Shown: positions 36,064 to 45,891 of the stretch, piece after piece
Layout of the letters: each line of letters starts with the position of its first letter
How positions within the stretch are numbered: position 1 is the stretch's first letter
Assembly (NCBI GenBank): GCA_012034595.1
Contig: JAAUPE010000014.1
Location: 1-64,000, forward strand
DNA: 64,000 nucleotides
Origin: Calothrix sp. CSU_2_0
Lineage (GTDB): Bacteria; Cyanobacteriota; Cyanobacteriia; Cyanobacteriales; Nostocaceae
Direction of reading: 5' to 3'
Program-made: the position numbers and the translations under genes
The notes under the pieces: generated by a model
Told to the model about the DNA's origin: nothing
The model's input: the letters and a program-made list of their open reading frames with translations, nothing else
Databases searched by the model: none

Positions 36064-37917
36064 ATGCTGTCAAAAATAGCTAGAACTGTGGAAAAAATTC
36101 AGGAAAAAGTTCAAGAATTAAAACATAGAGATTTACTATTATTACTGTTATGGTTTGCGATCGCTCTAATTCTACGTTTGATTAATCTCAGTGCAAAACC
36201 ACCTTGGACTGATGAATTTTCCACATTAGTATTCAGTCTCGGTAATAGTTTTTTAGGTGTACCACTCGACCAAAATATCAGCATTGATGTATTATTAGAG
36301 CCTTTAAAACCACGGGTAAATGCTAGTATCCAAGATGTATTTAAACACTTATTTACCGAAAGTAATCACCCGCCAATTTATTTTATACTAACCCATCTAT
36401 GGCTAAAATTATTTCCGGCTGATGGAGGATTGGTATCAGTTTGGGGAGCTAGATCGCTATCTGTCATATTTGGTGCTGCAACAGTTCCAGCAACTTATGC
36501 ATTTAGCTGGTTAGTAATGCGATCGCGTTTAGTTAGTCATTTAGCTGCGGTAATCATGGCAACCTCTCCCTATGCTATTTTTTTAGCACAGGAAGCTCGA
36601 CATTACACATTAGCAATATTGTGGGTCATTGCCTCCCTATCTTGTTTTATTATCACTACAAAACACATCAAAAATCGTACTCAGTTACCCCTTAAAATTG
36701 TTCTAGCTTGGGTGATTGTCAATGCTTTAGGAATAGCAACACATTACTTTTTTGTTCTTACTTTATGCGCCCAATTTGCTGTCTTAATTTATCTTTTTAT
36801 TAGGGGAATAAAAAAGGAATTAGGAGAAGACAAAGAGATAGATCGGATAGATAGAGAAAATGAAACTTATCCTCCATTCTCCAATGCCCAAAGTCCAATT
36901 CCCAATGCTCATTATTCTTGGTATCGCATCATCACAGCAATCACAGCAACAGCAATAGCTGGGGCAGTTTGGATTCCCGTATTTTTGCAAAATAGTTATG
37001 GTGGGAAATTAACTGAATGGATACAAGGAGAACGGAGTGGTTTAGCTTGGTTGAATCCGATTTTTCAATCATTAGCAGCTTGGATTACGATGATTTCTCT
37101 ACTACCCGTAGAATCGCCACAAATTCCTATTGTGATTGCTTCAGGTGTAATCATGTTAGCTTTTTTTATTTGGATAACACCAATATTATTACATGGTTTA
37201 AAAGTCCGACTTAATCAACCAAAAAAACAATTTTTAACCAAGATATTAGTTCAATTTATCATCACTTCACTAGGGATATTTTTTATTTTTACCTACTTAT
37301 TAGGAATCGATTTAACACGAGGAGCGCGTTATAACTTCGTTTATTTTCCCTCAGTAGTAGTATTAATTGGTTCGAGTTTAGCTATTTGCTGGCAAACAAG
37401 TAAAATAAAAGTGTTTAAATGGCAAATATCCGGTAAAAAAGCCATTTTTGTTGTTTGTTTAATGTCACTTGCAAGTGCTATTACAGTGGTGAATAACTTA
37501 GGTTATCAAAAGTACTATCGACCAGATTTATTTGTCGAATTAGTTCAAAAAACATCACAAGTACAAGTTTTAATTGCCACTACTCAAAAAACCCATGTTC
37601 ACATTGGGGAAATGATGGGTTTAGCCAGAGAATTTAAACTTAGAAATGCAAATAAAAAATCCAGTAAAGATATAACTAATTCCATCTCCATTAAATCTAA
37701 TATCCCTACTAAATTCCTACTTGCCCACCAAGATAGCAATACCGAAACATCGACAATAGCTTTACAGAAAACATTAAAAAAACAACCACATCCATTTGAC
37801 TTATGGTTAGTCAACTTCTATGCAGATAAACCAGAAGAATTAGATACTTGTGTGCAAGAAAAGCAAATATTACCCGCAATCAATGGCTACGAATATAAAT
37901 TATTTCATTGCCAATAA
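36064..37917 (+). CDS. GT39/PMT-like membrane glycosyltransferase
   Basis: A 617-residue protein with around ten hydrophobic helices. The first luminal loop has PPWTDEFSTLVFSLG, with the acidic Asp-Glu pair typical of the GT-C fold, and NHPPIYFILTHLWLKLF follows. ATSPYAIFLAQEARHYTLAIL is another family block. A soluble domain of about 100 residues closes the protein. It should transfer a sugar from a polyprenyl-phosphate donor to an acceptor at the outer face. It follows the GT2-GtrA gene on the same strand, 165 bases apart. Confidence 0.85.
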   Translation: MLSKIARTVEKIQEKVQELKHRDLLLLLLWFAIALILRLINLSAKPPWTDEFSTLVFSLGNSFLGVPLDQNISIDVLLEPLKPRVNASIQDVFKHLFTESNHPPIYFILTHLWLKLFPADGGLVSVWGARSLSVIFGAATVPATYAFSWLVMRSRLVSHLAAVIMATSPYAIFLAQEARHYTLAILWVIASLSCFIITTKHIKNRTQLPLKIVLAWVIVNALGIATHYFFVLTLCAQFAVLIYLFIRGIKKELGEDKEIDRIDRENETYPPFSNAQSPIPNAHYSWYRIITAITATAIAGAVWIPVFLQNSYGGKLTEWIQGERSGLAWLNPIFQSLAAWITMISLLPVESPQIPIVIASGVIMLAFFIWITPILLHGLKVRLNQPKKQFLTKILVQFIITSLGIFFIFTYLLGIDLTRGARYNFVYFPSVVVLIGSSLAICWQTSKIKVFKWQISGKKAIFVVCLMSLASAITVVNNLGYQKYYRPDLFVELVQKTSQVQVLIATTQKTHVHIGEMMGLAREFKLRNANKKSSKDITNSISIKSNIPTKFLLAHQDSNTETSTIALQKTLKKQPHPFDLWLVNFYADKPEELDTCVQEKQILPAINGYEYKLFHCQ

Positions 37918-37958
37918 TAATATTGCTTTTATTGTTATTATTGTTGTCGTTGTTATTG

Positions 37959-37985
37959 TAGAGACGTTCCGATGGAACGTCTTTA
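37959..37985 (+). terminator. GTAGAGACG-family hairpin acting as terminator
   Basis: AGACGTTCC (37962-37970), loop GAT, GGAACGTCT (37974-37982), then TTATT; 42 bases after the GT39-like stop. Confidence 0.65.
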
Positions 37986-37994
37986 TTAATTTAT

Positions 37995-38099
37995 AATACC
38001 AATTAAAATAATGATTGCAACACATCCAACGGTAGAGACGCAGCACTGCTACGTCTCTACAAATATCTATCTGTCGCGTTGTTTTTTCAAATTGGTATT
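37995..38099. mobile_element. MITE-like element, copy 1 (105 bases)
   Basis: Ends AATACCAATT (37995-38004) and AATTGGTATT (38090-38099) are exact inverted repeats. The centre holds a GTAGAGACG...CGTCTCTAC hairpin. It is nearly identical to the element at 61733-61835, which lies in the opposite orientation. No coding capacity. Confidence 0.85.
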
Positions 38100-38158
38100 A
38101 ATTTATTAATTTATTGATTTATTGATTTATTGAATTATTCACAATATTTGAGATACAG

Positions 38159-38803
38159 CTAAATTTTGGGAATACCAACAGCAGACAAACCAGAAATAGC
38201 ACGTAAATTTTGACAGCGAATCAACTCATCAAAATCCAAATGCGATACTCTTCCAGAGTCACTTTGCGATCGCATAGCGGTTCCCTGGGAACATCGTGCT
38301 TCAATTTCTGCCACAACTTCAATCGCATTCAGCAAATGTTCAGCAGCTTCAGTCTGCGAATAACCACGACGTTGAGCAACATTAACAGCATCATTATCCG
38401 CACTTATTTCCGACTCCTGCGAATTATTCAGTTGCCATATTCGTAACATCCCCACCCCAGACAACCCCAAAGCCGTTAATACACCAACTACATCCCGTTG
38501 TGCCAATTCAACCAAACCGCCCAACAAACCTGCTACAATAACAACCTGATACACATCAGGTTTAAACCATCTCACCTCTATCAACCAACTTACCCACCGC
38601 AAAAATAATACATCTCGCTGTGGTTTAGTTAATTTACGCCACAAATCAAAGTTAATATAGATAAATCGTTCTCGATTCCAAGGTAGTGGAAATGAAACAT
38701 CTATTACCTTAGCTTGCTCTGGTTTGCTGAGGATTTTTACCATCTTTCTGGCAGATGCAGGCATTAATTCTGATAAGCGACGAATTTCGACGTTCTGCTC
38801 CAT
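38159..38803 (-). CDS. DUF3318 protein
   Basis: A 214-residue cyanobacterial protein of the DUF3318 family (LMPASARKMVKILSKPEQAKV, PLPWNRERFIYINFDLWRKLT, QRDVLFLRWVSWL). A membrane hairpin follows (VVIVAGLLGGLVELA, VVGVLTALGLSGVGMLRI) and then a helical tail with AEHLLNAIEVVAEIEAR. Probably a membrane-associated protein; function unknown. Confidence 0.85.
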   Translation of the reverse strand: MEQNVEIRRLSELMPASARKMVKILSKPEQAKVIDVSFPLPWNRERFIYINFDLWRKLTKPQRDVLFLRWVSWLIEVRWFKPDVYQVVIVAGLLGGLVELAQRDVVGVLTALGLSGVGMLRIWQLNNSQESEISADNDAVNVAQRRGYSQTEAAEHLLNAIEVVAEIEARCSQGTAMRSQSDSGRVSHLDFDELIRCQNLRAISGLSAVGIPKI

Positions 38804-38991
38804 ATTTTTAAATTAATGTGTAATTAGAGGTTAAACGACTTAAAATTTTAGATACTCTTGATTTAAGTACTATCACATACCTTGAACCAATATAAAAGTC
38901 AAAAAAAAGCAGAAGACAAATATATATTAATAATTTTTCTAGAACATTAATATTCTTATACAATCCAAAATCCAAAATCCAAAATCCCTAA

Positions 38992-39252
38992 ATGGAAGCT
39001 TTTGCACTTATCCCACCAGAATGGACAAACCAAGCTGTTCATGCTTATGAATTTTGCTGTCCTAAATGTCATGCCAGTAGTTTAGAAGCAACAAAAGTCT
39101 GGATCAATAGACGTGCTCCTGTTACCACTGAAAATTATCGCCGTAAGTGGCAAGAATTTTATCACTGTCATTGTGATTACGTTTGGTGGGCTTGGAGTAG
39201 CGATCGCCCATCCACAAATTTAAAAAAACCCGAAGAACCCAAACAACCATAA
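38992..39252 (+). CDS. Small Cys-rich (zinc-ribbon-like) protein
   Basis: An 86-residue protein with C-C-P-K-C near residues 23-27 and Y-H-C-H-C near 57-61, four Cys arranged like a zinc ribbon, with Trp-rich surroundings (YVWWAWSS). The C-terminus is Lys/Pro/Glu-rich. Widespread in cyanobacteria as a hypothetical protein; a metal site is inferred. Preceded by a short CCAAAAT tandem repeat (about 38962-38987). Confidence 0.7.
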   Translation: MEAFALIPPEWTNQAVHAYEFCCPKCHASSLEATKVWINRRAPVTTENYRRKWQEFYHCHCDYVWWAWSSDRPSTNLKKPEEPKQP

Positions 39253-39267
39253 TCATCATATTTCTCC

Positions 39268-39292
39268 GTAGGGGCAAACGGTTGTTTGCCCT
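39268..39292. repeat. GTAGGGG-family hairpin
   Basis: GTAGGGG then GGGCAAAC (39272-39279), GGTT, GTTTGCCC (39284-39291). It sits between convergent genes. Confidence 0.88.
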
Positions 39293-39435
39293 TATTTATT
39301 CACTATTCAAATAAATAAAATAAAAGGGCGAAAACTTACTCCAAAACGAAGAAGCAAGCTACACCCTTCAAATATGGGCTACACAAGCCCAAAAATGTCG
39401 TATTTACGAAAAATTAAACAGAGGAACATCTAGAC

Positions 39436-41181
39436 TTAGAACGAGAAGGTTGTTCTCAATGTACCAACGTAAATGGTGTCATTTTTCTCATTATGTTCTG
39501 GGTTGAATATAACCAACAAGCCAGGTGTCACTGCAATATTTTCAGACAACTGCATCCGGTACAAGGTTTCGAGGTGGTATGAGGTATCAGCATCAATTTG
39601 TCTAACACCACCAACTTTGTATCTGCTACCAGTAACTTTAGGAGGTTGACCAAAAGTAACACCGAGTAAGCTACCTTTTGCACCCAAATCCCTCAAACCA
39701 AGATTCGCTGCCCAGTAGAAAGCAGTGGCATCCTTACCTCCTAAATTAGTACCTGCTGTATCAGTACCACTTTGTGCTTCCATATCAGCGTAACCAACCC
39801 AACCACCAACGGCGATTTTTTCAGAAGGTCGGATATTTGCTTGTAAACCGTAGTGATTCGCACTTATGGCAGCATCGTTGTCACCAAAAGGTCTGTTTAC
39901 CAAGTCGCTACCAGTAGAATCAAATTGGTTTATACCACCAGCCGCATTTTGATAAGTGCGTGCATAGGTCAAACCAAGACCAATTTTATCGCTAGCTTGG
40001 AAACCTAATTGCGCGATCGCAGCAAAGTTACCATCGGTTAAACCCTTCTTATCAATAGGGTCATTACCAACGTTAGTACCACCACCACCAGCTAGATAAC
40101 CAACCGAAGCGGAGATTGCACCATTTTTGGGAGCAAAGTTAATCGTTGCACCACTACCACCGTTACCTTGACGATAAATAGGGCTGAATCTTCCGTAACG
40201 TGCGATCGCGCCTCTGGCATCACTCGCTAAATCGGGGTTAAAATTGTTGATGTTGTCGTAGAATTCACCCGCATTCGCATCTAATTTGACGCTGACAGCA
40301 TCAGTAAGGGGAAAACGATACCAGATTTTATCGATCACTACATTATTACCATTATCGCCATCAAACGAGAACCGGGTCATGCTAGTTCCGGTTATATTTG
40401 GTCTGGGATTTGTAGCAGATGTGCTTCCGCCATCATATTGGGCAGTATTTCTAGCTTGTAAGCGGATTTGCAACTGGTCTTTTCCGGTAAAGCTGCTATT
40501 TAAACGCAAACGCACGCGATCGGAGAAAATTGTATTGCTATTTAAATCTCTTTTACTTGCAATAGAACCATCGGCATTAAGCGGTACTCTATTATTAATC
40601 AAGTCACTCGAACGCTCTGCCCTGCTTTCACCAAAAGTATCTGATATGTTGAAAATTGCTTCCCCAACTAACTTGGTTGTGGTGGAAAACTGGTTTGCTT
40701 CCAATTCAGCAGTTCTTGCTTCCAAATTATCAACACGACCGCGCAAAGTTGCCAGTTCCGCCGAAAATTCTTCCTGCAAGCGCTGTAATGCTGCCAGGTC
40801 TTCTTTGCTAACCAAGTCAGCAGTCGCAGTTGCAATCAATTCGTTAACTCTATCCAAACAAGCATTTAAACCTGCGGCAAATTCATAACGAGTCAAAGCT
40901 CTGTTACCGCGATAAGTGCCATTCGGGTATCCAGCAATACAACCGTAACGCTCAACCAATGACTGTAATGCTTGGAATGCCCAGTCTGTGGGTTGCACAT
41001 CGGAAAATTGGGATACAGATGTCACCTGACCGATATTGTCAGATTGTTGTCCCTGTGCTATTTGATTCACTGAAGTAACGCTGTCGTTAACCTCCCCAGC
41101 CAAAGCACTACCTGCTGCGGTAAAGGTTGCAGCAATCAAAACTGGACTAAATTTTAGAACGTTCCAAAGTAATTTAGACAT
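39436..41181 (-). CDS. SLH-domain outer-membrane porin (iron-uptake/SomB-OprB type)
   Basis: About 581 residues from ATG 41181; a GTG at 41199 would add six residues. A signal peptide (FSPVLIAATFTAAGSALAGE) is followed by an SLH domain (FSDVQPTDWAFQALQSLVER, NRALTRYEFAAGLNACLDRV) that anchors to peptidoglycan, a coiled coil (LQRLQEEFSAELATLRGRVDNLEARTAEL) and a C-terminal OprB-type beta barrel ending IYVGTLRTTFSF, with the terminal Phe of outer-membrane proteins. It forms passive channels for ions or small solutes. Paralogue of the 41742 gene. Confidence 0.93.
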   Translation of the reverse strand: MSKLLWNVLKFSPVLIAATFTAAGSALAGEVNDSVTSVNQIAQGQQSDNIGQVTSVSQFSDVQPTDWAFQALQSLVERYGCIAGYPNGTYRGNRALTRYEFAAGLNACLDRVNELIATATADLVSKEDLAALQRLQEEFSAELATLRGRVDNLEARTAELEANQFSTTTKLVGEAIFNISDTFGESRAERSSDLINNRVPLNADGSIASKRDLNSNTIFSDRVRLRLNSSFTGKDQLQIRLQARNTAQYDGGSTSATNPRPNITGTSMTRFSFDGDNGNNVVIDKIWYRFPLTDAVSVKLDANAGEFYDNINNFNPDLASDARGAIARYGRFSPIYRQGNGGSGATINFAPKNGAISASVGYLAGGGGTNVGNDPIDKKGLTDGNFAAIAQLGFQASDKIGLGLTYARTYQNAAGGINQFDSTGSDLVNRPFGDNDAAISANHYGLQANIRPSEKIAVGGWVGYADMEAQSGTDTAGTNLGGKDATAFYWAANLGLRDLGAKGSLLGVTFGQPPKVTGSRYKVGGVRQIDADTSYHLETLYRMQLSENIAVTPGLLVIFNPEHNEKNDTIYVGTLRTTFSF

Positions 41182-41741
41182 CTTTGTATTCTCACTCACA
41201 CCTACTGTGTTTATTTTACATTTTTCTGGGATATTTTTCCCACTTACTGAAAGATTTAATCTTAAATTATTTTGATATGGTTTGAGTATAAATGCTGTAA
41301 TAATGCTGCAAGCTTCTCAAATCCATACTTTTACTGCTACCAGAGCCATATCCTGCACCTGATTCCAGTCTAATCATCAGGTTAATGAGAGGTTAACAAT
41401 AGCAAAATTGTTTCCAGTAATAGTCAAAAAAGTACAGAAACCTTTATTTTTTCTAGAGTAATATTTTTAACATAGATTTTATTTAACAACGGGCACATAA
41501 AAATTGATTTTTACGTCGTTTGATATTTTCGCAAACAGAGAAAAATGTATCTAGAAAAATTCCCTAAAAAATGTAGATTAAATTAAAGTTCAAAAATAGA
41601 GATTATTAAGTTCTTATTTCCAAGCAAAAAGCCTGTCTAAGTGCAGGCTTTTAATCCCAGCTTTGGGATATTGCCCCAGATATTAAGCTGGGGCAGATAT
41701 TTTAATTATTTTAGACAACGATAGTTAACTTCAAGCAGAAC
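41182..41741. other. AT-rich intergenic region between the porin genes
   Basis: Holds the 39436 porin promoter and, at its right end, three consecutive hairpins (41627-41695) ending the 41742 porin transcript. Otherwise no gene. Confidence 0.55.
41627..41695 (-). terminator. Three consecutive hairpins ending the 41742 porin transcript
   Basis: AAAAGCCTG (41627-41635) pairs with CAGGCTTTT (41644-41652). ATCCCA (41654-41659) pairs with TGGGAT (41664-41669). TGCCCCAG (41672-41679) pairs with CTGGGGCA (41688-41695). On the minus strand the last stem ends in a T-run, a good intrinsic terminator. Confidence 0.78.
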
Positions 41742-43334
41742 CTAGAAACTGAAAGTGGTACGAAGAGTACCAACATAGATAGTATCGTTGCTGGCATTGT
41801 GTTCTGGGTTGAAGATAACTAACAAGCTAGGTGTAACTTGAATTCTGTCGTTCAATTGCATTTTGTATAGAGCTTCAAGATGGTAAGAAGTATCAACATC
41901 TTTAGCTACAGTTGCACCACTACCACCAGTTAGTTTAGGAGGCTGACCAAAGATTAAACCTAAGGTGTTACCTTCACGAGCAAAGTCTTTGATACCCAAG
42001 GTTGCTGCCCAGTAGCTGATATCAGCATCTGCTGTGCCATTAACTCTTTCAGCTTTGGTAAAACCATACCAACCACCAAGGGTAGCTTTGTTACTTAATT
42101 TGAAGCTAGCCTGTACACCGTAGTTATCGGCAGTAGAAGCTACGGTTGTGCCAAAGGGATTATTAGCTTTAGAGCTACCTGTACCACTAGCAAAACTGTC
42201 AAATCCACCAATGCTATCAGTGTAAGTACGAGCGTAGGTCAAACCTACATTGAATTTGTCGTTGGGTTTGAAGCCTAACTGACCGAATATAGCATTGTCT
42301 CCGTTGAAAACACCCTGATTTACACCAGGATTGCTATTGTCATTACTCAAATAGGCTCCAGTCAAACTAACTTTCCCAGTGGGGTTAAAGGTCGCAGTAA
42401 CACCTGCACCACCAGAACCTGCACGGTAGATAGGGCTAAAACGTCCGTAACGGGAGATTGCACCAGTACCACTGCTTTGGAAGTCAGGGCTAAAGTTAGT
42501 AACGTTGTCGTTTAATTCAGCACCAGTCGCATCGACTTTAACAGCTAATTTTTCGCCTAAATTGAAGCTATAGTTAGCTTTGTCTATCACAACAGCACTA
42601 GCAGCAGTAGTGCCATCGATTCCTAGACGGGTCATGTTAGTACCCGAAGAAGGTGCATTGCTAACAATGTTTCCAGAATTTAAACGAAGTTGCAACTTAT
42701 CTGTACCAGAGAAGCTGCTTTCCAAAGTCAAACGAACGCGGTTAGAGAAAGTCGCATTTGTGTTTTCGTCAACTTTTTTGTTCTCACCACCAAAAAGATC
42801 GGATAAAACAAAGATTGCTTCACCTTTTAGTTTGGTAGTAGTAGAGAACTGTTTTCCTTCTAACTCAGCAGTACGAGCTTCGATTTGGTCAACACGACCA
42901 CGTAAGGTTTCGAGTTCAGCAGTAAACTCTTCTTGCAAGCGTTGGAGAGTCGCAAGGTCTTCTTTTGTGACCAAATCTGCGCTTGCAGTGGCAATCAATT
43001 CATTAACACGATCTAAACAAGCGTTTAATCCAGCTGCAAACTCGTAACGAGTTAAAGCACGGTTCCCACGATAAGTACCACCGGGATAACCAGCGATGCA
43101 ACCATAACGTTCAACTAAAGACTGTAAAGATTGGAATGCCCAATCGGTAGGCTGGACATCGGAGAACTGTGAAACGGAGGTTACTTGACCGATGCTGTTC
43201 GACTCTTGAGTTAGTTGAGCAACGGATGTCACACCTTCTTTTGCTTCAACAGCGAATGCTGTATTGGCAGCAAAAAATGTAGCAGCTACAACTAATGGAC
43301 TGAGCTTGAGAACGTTCCAGAATAGTTTGGTCAT
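41742..43334 (-). CDS. SLH-domain outer-membrane porin, paralogue
   Basis: About 530 residues from ATG 43334 (MTKLFWNVLKLSPLVV); a GTG at 43352 is also possible. Same layout as the 39436 porin: signal peptide, SLH (FSDVQPTDWAFQSLQSLVER), coiled coil (LQRLQEEFTAELETLRGRV) and OprB-type barrel ending IYVGTLRTTFSF. It has a shorter insert near residue 190 than its paralogue. Tandem duplication is the likely origin. Upstream sequences of both genes share AGGTGTGAGTGAGA, perhaps a common ribosome-site leader. A Crp-family regulator is encoded upstream in the same direction. Confidence 0.93.
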   Translation of the reverse strand: MTKLFWNVLKLSPLVVAATFFAANTAFAVEAKEGVTSVAQLTQESNSIGQVTSVSQFSDVQPTDWAFQSLQSLVERYGCIAGYPGGTYRGNRALTRYEFAAGLNACLDRVNELIATASADLVTKEDLATLQRLQEEFTAELETLRGRVDQIEARTAELEGKQFSTTTKLKGEAIFVLSDLFGGENKKVDENTNATFSNRVRLTLESSFSGTDKLQLRLNSGNIVSNAPSSGTNMTRLGIDGTTAASAVVIDKANYSFNLGEKLAVKVDATGAELNDNVTNFSPDFQSSGTGAISRYGRFSPIYRAGSGGAGVTATFNPTGKVSLTGAYLSNDNSNPGVNQGVFNGDNAIFGQLGFKPNDKFNVGLTYARTYTDSIGGFDSFASGTGSSKANNPFGTTVASTADNYGVQASFKLSNKATLGGWYGFTKAERVNGTADADISYWAATLGIKDFAREGNTLGLIFGQPPKLTGGSGATVAKDVDTSYHLEALYKMQLNDRIQVTPSLLVIFNPEHNASNDTIYVGTLRTTFSF

Positions 43335-43483
43335 GCTTTTACTTACTCTCACTCACACCTATTTGTTTGATGACGCAAGCAAACTCCCATAATCTTTTAC
43401 TCCTACGGGAATTTACTTAGCTGTTCTAGGATGAGTGTAGCAAGTGAATGGGGTTGACTAATGTCAACCACCATACCTTTGAT

Positions 43484-44098
43484 TTATTTTCGTAGACCAG
43501 TATTTGAATTATTATTTACTGGACGAATGATAATACGGCGTTTGTGACGAATCATGGTTGCTTCTTCTTCAAACTGCTGTAGTAAGCGGGTCACAGTTAC
43601 ACGAGTCGTATTTAAGACTTCTGCCATTTCCTGGTGAGTCACATTTAAGTCGATGAGTTTGCCTTGCTCGACATCGCGACCAAATTTTTCACTCAACCAA
43701 ACTAAAAACTGCCATAGTCGTAGGGAAATTGGCTTGCGATGTACTATACTTAATAGCTCCTCCGCTTGTTGGATGTGCGATACTAGTGCATCAACATCTT
43801 GATGCCACATGTGAGGAGGAACAACGCTCACCTCAACGCTGGTTAAACATTCGATTTGGTAGGGTTTCACGCAGGATAAGGGATAGCCAATCAAGTCTCC
43901 TGGTCCCCAATAACCTAGCGTGATGAATGTACCATCTTCACTCCAAGTTAGTGTCCGAACTGCACCACGCTCAATTCTCCAAAGTACGTCATTGCGTGCT
44001 GGAATAACTTCACGACGGGTAAACAACCGTTGTGGTAATGAGCTAGTGGATGTTTGTTGAGTTCCGGAGTTAATGTTGCGGTTGGTGGAATACATCAT
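43484..44098 (-). CDS. Crp/Fnr-family transcription regulator
   Basis: A 204-residue regulator. Residues about 25-120 are a cyclic-nucleotide-binding-like beta barrel (VLWRIERGAVRTLTWSEDGTFIT, GYWGPGDLIGYP). Residues about 145-195 are a winged helix-turn-helix (VTHQEMAEVLNTTRVTVTRLLQQF). The PB-cassette Arg-Ser pair of true cAMP receptors is not seen, so the ligand is unknown. It is encoded just upstream of, and co-directional with, the two porins, so porin control is a plausible inference. Confidence 0.88.
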   Translation of the reverse strand: MMYSTNRNINSGTQQTSTSSLPQRLFTRREVIPARNDVLWRIERGAVRTLTWSEDGTFITLGYWGPGDLIGYPLSCVKPYQIECLTSVEVSVVPPHMWHQDVDALVSHIQQAEELLSIVHRKPISLRLWQFLVWLSEKFGRDVEQGKLIDLNVTHQEMAEVLNTTRVTVTRLLQQFEEEATMIRHKRRIIIRPVNNNSNTGLRK

Positions 44099-44346
44099 GG
44101 TTCAAGTGTTGGTAAAGTTAAACAGGGTAGTGGATTTTATTTAATACTTGTCGGAGGTATCCTGAACGGCTGCTGCAAGCTTGCCCCTTGTGGCAGAATA
44201 GATTCAGGAGAGTTTTGGTATCAACTGACGAAAATTGTTTTTGGATTAGACCAAAAGGTAGATGCAATTTTTGGATGAAGCTTGAATAATTTAGATAGGG
44301 AAACTTTGAAGTTCCAAATATTTGGAGAAGAGGTCGCGATCAACCT

Positions 44347-44399
44347 ACTCCTCCAGGGTAGGCACGTAGTGGCTTCTGTAAGTAGCAAGCTACGGGAGG
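44347..44399. repeat. Dispersed repeat, AGTAGCAAGCTA family, copy 2
   Basis: GGGTAGGCACGTAGTGGCTT then CTGTAAGTAGCAAGCTACGGG, close to 54108-54164 and 20150-20205. CTCC/GGAG ends are inverted. Confidence 0.82.
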
Positions 44400-44445
44400 C
44401 ATTTCCCCACCCGACGGTAAGTCGTCAGCCTGGGTGTCTATGGGA

Positions 44446-44900
44446 CTTAGCTTAATGCCTCCGGCATATCGCATCAGAGTTACAGTTGGTCGATACAACT
44501 CTGGCATTAGGCTTAAGCGATCGCATAGTATCTGCCTGAGAAAATTGCAGTTCAACTTCTAAGCAGCCACAATAACTCAAAACCTTAATGGGTAAGTAAT
44601 GGTTGGGAAACTGAGCGACAAGATATGAACATATACTTGGCGGTGCTATTACTTATCAAAAATAATTCTATACTAGTTGATAATAGATATCAATAAGTTT
44701 AGGAGTTAGAATGGATTAAGTCAAAGTTAACACTGATTGAAACAGTCATAATCTTAGCTTCTATGTCCGCATAATACCTTCAAAACATAGCATATTAATG
44801 AGAAAATATTTTGATACTCAGACTGTTGAGACAAAATATTCGGGCTTGATGCCGTTTCGCGATATGCCTCTGGCATTAAGCTCCGCTTATCGCAATTATG
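44446..44900. repeat. Palindromic GGCATTAAGC repeats
   Basis: AGCTTAATGCCTCCGGCATA at 44446 and its near-complement GCGATATGCCTCTGGCATTA at 44860 are inverted copies of one element. A third half-copy lies at 44507. GCTTATCGCA beside it also occurs near 10.88 kb. Confidence 0.65.
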
Positions 44901-45891
44901 CGGTTTTCAGTATGGTAATTGCAGTACTGAAGCACATAGTTATTTTGTTGTATTGAAAGCAATTAGGCTCGAACCACGATTTTTTATTAGCAAAGTAATC
45001 AAAATATTACAGAGGGTGCGGAAAACAGCTTGTTTTGTTTGTTTTGGCTGAAAACGTTTCAGCTAATACAACTATGTATTCTGCGTATTTGTACTAGATG
45101 CTTCTATTGCTGAATAACCCTGAGATTTTTGTGGTTTTGCCTTTGTCGTCTGCCTGACTTTTTATTGCATTATTATTTGTTTTTACAATTATGTCTGTTG
45201 TATTAAACACAATTAATTACGTAAGTGTAACAAATTGTTAGTACCAGCAAACACATTGCTCCTGATGATTTGTAAGAGTAACTTTGCGACAGACAAAATC
45301 TTTGTTAATTGTTCAAAACACTCGCCTAGTAAAGTATCTAGGAAATCCAACTAATTTTACATTGACAAATAAATCAACTTAAAATCCTCTGATTGAAGTT
45401 AAAAATAGCTAAGTCTTTTTTACTTGCAATCTCAAATTTGTAACATCACTTAGGTTGATTATAGCTAAAAATGATGCAATTAAGTATGTAGTTGCAACAA
45501 ATTAAACTAGAGCTAACAGTGCTATGGAGAACAATTTAAGATTGCCTTTGTTAATTTAGTCTGATAAGTTTAAGAAAAGGTAAGCTTTTTATGAAATGTC
45601 TCTTATTTAACCAACTTTTAATTTCTTTGTTGCAATTATAACTAGCACTTATTCTGTGTTTACTCTAAATATTTTTTAGTAGGTATAAGACGCAACAATC
45701 ACATTGCAGTCGAAGATATAAACTACTTTTTATACATACAACTATAGATACCAAAGGTAGGATATTTTATGGGTTTGCCACATCTACCAAAGGAAGTAAT
45801 AAATTGAGATTACATAGTTAATCTATGTTATAAAAAGTACATTTTTCTGTAAATGAGCCGAGAGATGAATAAAGATATGTATAAATTTAGA

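Larger units (their letters stand above)
44099..45891. other. Gene-poor AT-rich stretch of 1.8 kb
   Basis: No convincing gene on either strand. Contents: dispersed repeat copy 2 (44347-44399), palindromic TGCC-TC(T/C)-GGCA words at 44446-44471, 44507-44527 and 44861-44900, and otherwise AT-rich DNA with frequent stops. The phoU cluster is transcribed toward it. Confidence 0.6.

Noticed and set aside
39300..39430. Plus-strand frame reading GENLLQNEEASYTLQIWATQ, AQKCRIYEKLNRG
   Set aside because: It looks protein-like and could be a gene remnant. However, it has no start or ribosome site and runs into the antisense of the porin, and I recognise no family.
44099..45891. Replication origin or plasmid-type iterons in the AT-rich stretch
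   Set aside because: No DnaA-box cluster, no dnaA/dnaN neighbours and no regularly spaced repeats; only scattered palindromic words.
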